A stretch of DNA of 64,000 bases, from positions 1,116,001 to 1,180,000 of the forward strand of contig NZ_CZQA01000001.1 of assembly GCF_001458735.1 (NCBI RefSeq). The letters run 5' to 3'. A program made the position numbers and the translations under genes. Source of the stretch: Candidatus Nitrospira nitrosa. GTDB lineage: Bacteria > Nitrospirota > Nitrospiria > Nitrospirales > Nitrospiraceae. The stretch's first letter is position 1. Every line of letters starts with the position of its first letter. Positions 62,978-64,000 of this stretch are shown here, in pieces. The notes beneath the pieces are model-generated. The model saw only the letters and a program-made list of their open reading frames with translations, did not search any database and was not told where the DNA came from.

Positions 62978-64000
62978 ATGAACCGAGAACTGATTTCAGT
63001 AATTGACGAAATCGGGCGCCAAAAGGGAATCGACAAGGCGCGCGTAATCGGAGCCATTGAATCCGCTCTGCAGACTGCCGCAAAAAAGCGCTTTGGGCAG
63101 GCTGAGAACATTCAGGTTGAGATAGATCCGAAAACCGGAGAAATTTCAGTTGTCTCCAAGAAGACGATCGTCGAAACGGTCAGCAATCCTAAAGCCGAAA
63201 TTTCCCTACAAGAAGCCCGTCAGTATGACAGCGAAGCCGAAGTTGGAGACGAAATCGGTTCCCTGATTGAGATGAATGAATTGGGAAGAATTGCTGCGCA
63301 GACCGCCAAGCAAGTCATTTTTCAGAAGGTTCGTGAAGCAGAATGGGAGGCGGTGCAGAAGGAATACTCCACGAGGCAGGGTGATTTGGTCACCGGCATC
63401 ATTCTTGGCATGGAGCGCCGTAATTACTTGGTAGATCTCGGGAAGACAGAGGCGATTCTCCCGATACAAGAGCAGATCCCGCGTGAAACATACCGTCGTG
63501 GTGATCGTGTGAAAGCCATGCTGTTGGAAGTTCGTCGGACCCCTAAGGATGTACAGGTGATTTTGTCGCGAAGCCATCCCCAATTTGTGTCGAAACTCTT
63601 TGAGCTCGAAGTGCCTGAGATCATGGAGAAGATTATCGAAATCAAGTCGGTTGTTCGAGAGCCTGGGGATCGGACAAAGATTGCTGTGACGTCACGGGAA
63701 AAGGCGGTGGATCCGGTGGGTGCTTGTGTCGGTATTAAAGGTTCCCGCGTGCAAGCCGTCGTCCGTGAGTTGCGTGGTGAGAAGATCGACATCATTACCT
63801 GGACCCAAGATCCGAGGGTATTCATCGCCGAAGCCTTAAATCCTGCGACGATCGAAAAGGTCGGTATCGATGAGGAGAAGAAGTCGGCATTGGTGGTGGC
63901 CGCCGATTCCCAACTATCTTTGGCGATCGGCAAGAATGGCCAAAATGTCAGGCTTGCGGCGCGTTTGACAGGATGGAAAATCGACATCATCAGCGCCACG
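62978..64000 (+). CDS. nusA: Transcription termination/antitermination protein NusA, 3'-truncated by window edge
   Basis: From ATG 62978 the frame is open to the window end (341 residues). N-terminal domain (MNRELISVIDEIGRQKGIDK), S1 domain (VTGIILGMERRNYLVDLGKT), KH1 (GACVGIKGSRVQAVVRELRG) and KH2 (SLAIGKNGQNVRLAARLTGW). NusA binds RNA polymerase and nascent RNA. infB is expected downstream. Confidence 0.96.
   Translation, partial: MNRELISVIDEIGRQKGIDKARVIGAIESALQTAAKKRFGQAENIQVEIDPKTGEISVVSKKTIVETVSNPKAEISLQEARQYDSEAEVGDEIGSLIEMNELGRIAAQTAKQVIFQKVREAEWEAVQKEYSTRQGDLVTGIILGMERRNYLVDLGKTEAILPIQEQIPRETYRRGDRVKAMLLEVRRTPKDVQVILSRSHPQFVSKLFELEVPEIMEKIIEIKSVVREPGDRTKIAVTSREKAVDPVGACVGIKGSRVQAVVRELRGEKIDIITWTQDPRVFIAEALNPATIEKVGIDEEKKSALVVAADSQLSLAIGKNGQNVRLAARLTGWKIDIISAT

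Overview
The window (64 kb, moderately GC-rich, dense, genes on both strands) looks like a chromosome segment from a Nitrospira-like bacterium (phylum Nitrospirota). This is inferred from gene content: a DabA inorganic-carbon pump subunit with a PII-like partner, a stand-alone NAD-type isocitrate dehydrogenase as used around a (reductive) TCA cycle, a hopanoid C-3 methylase, PEP-CTERM sorting, a cupredoxin, ABC-F EttA, and many two-component and PAS proteins. No rRNA, tRNA or CRISPR array was seen. The genus is not proven.

1-6.4 kb: 3' part of dabA overlapping a PII-like gene; a minus-strand operon with isocitrate dehydrogenase, a separate small protein resembling the C-terminal extension of long isocitrate dehydrogenases, an unknown protein and an MpsC/DUF2294 protein; then a full-length but decayed cysD. 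6.7-14 kb: sigma-54 response regulator and PAS/GAF histidine kinase, SelO pseudokinase, a small Tat-signal protein and a beta-carbonic-anhydrase-like protein. 14-24 kb: an operon of a 1073-residue membrane protein and two alpha/beta hydrolases, then a multi-PAS kinase with its NarL-type regulator, and small unknown genes. 24-35 kb: MlaA lipoprotein, a membrane-spanning TIR protein paired with an exported TPR protein, HugZ-like protein, EttA, SDR, DUF1295, PilZ, a Zn-ribbon regulator and HpnR.

36-38 kb holds a decaying toxin/HEPN patch: a HEPN-like gene with a late opal codon and a MNT/HEPN pair in which the HEPN gene has an amber codon. 38-45 kb: TldD/TldE, a coiled-coil protein, a TPR protein, a SLOG protein and exported MsrA. 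45-50 kb is accessory: an AT-rich DUF3800 gene, a VUT-family transporter, an apparently intact IS3-family element and a PEP-CTERM protein. 50-64 kb is mostly housekeeping: lipoproteins, aminotransferase, CysQ, CorA, LeuCD, MEKHLA and CBS proteins, cupredoxin, ferredoxin, DUF192, Rieske, chagasin-like protein, class IV aminotransferase, and the start of the rimP-nusA operon behind a promoter and terminator-like leader hairpin.

A roughly 110-125 bp MITE-like element with imperfect terminal inverted repeats occurs at least four times in intergenic DNA (2.86, 13.8, 31.2 and 60.6 kb). Best candidates for undescribed biology: the TIR/TPR pair with matching beta-sandwich-like domains, the split isocitrate dehydrogenase, the giant membrane protein operon, and the MITE family.
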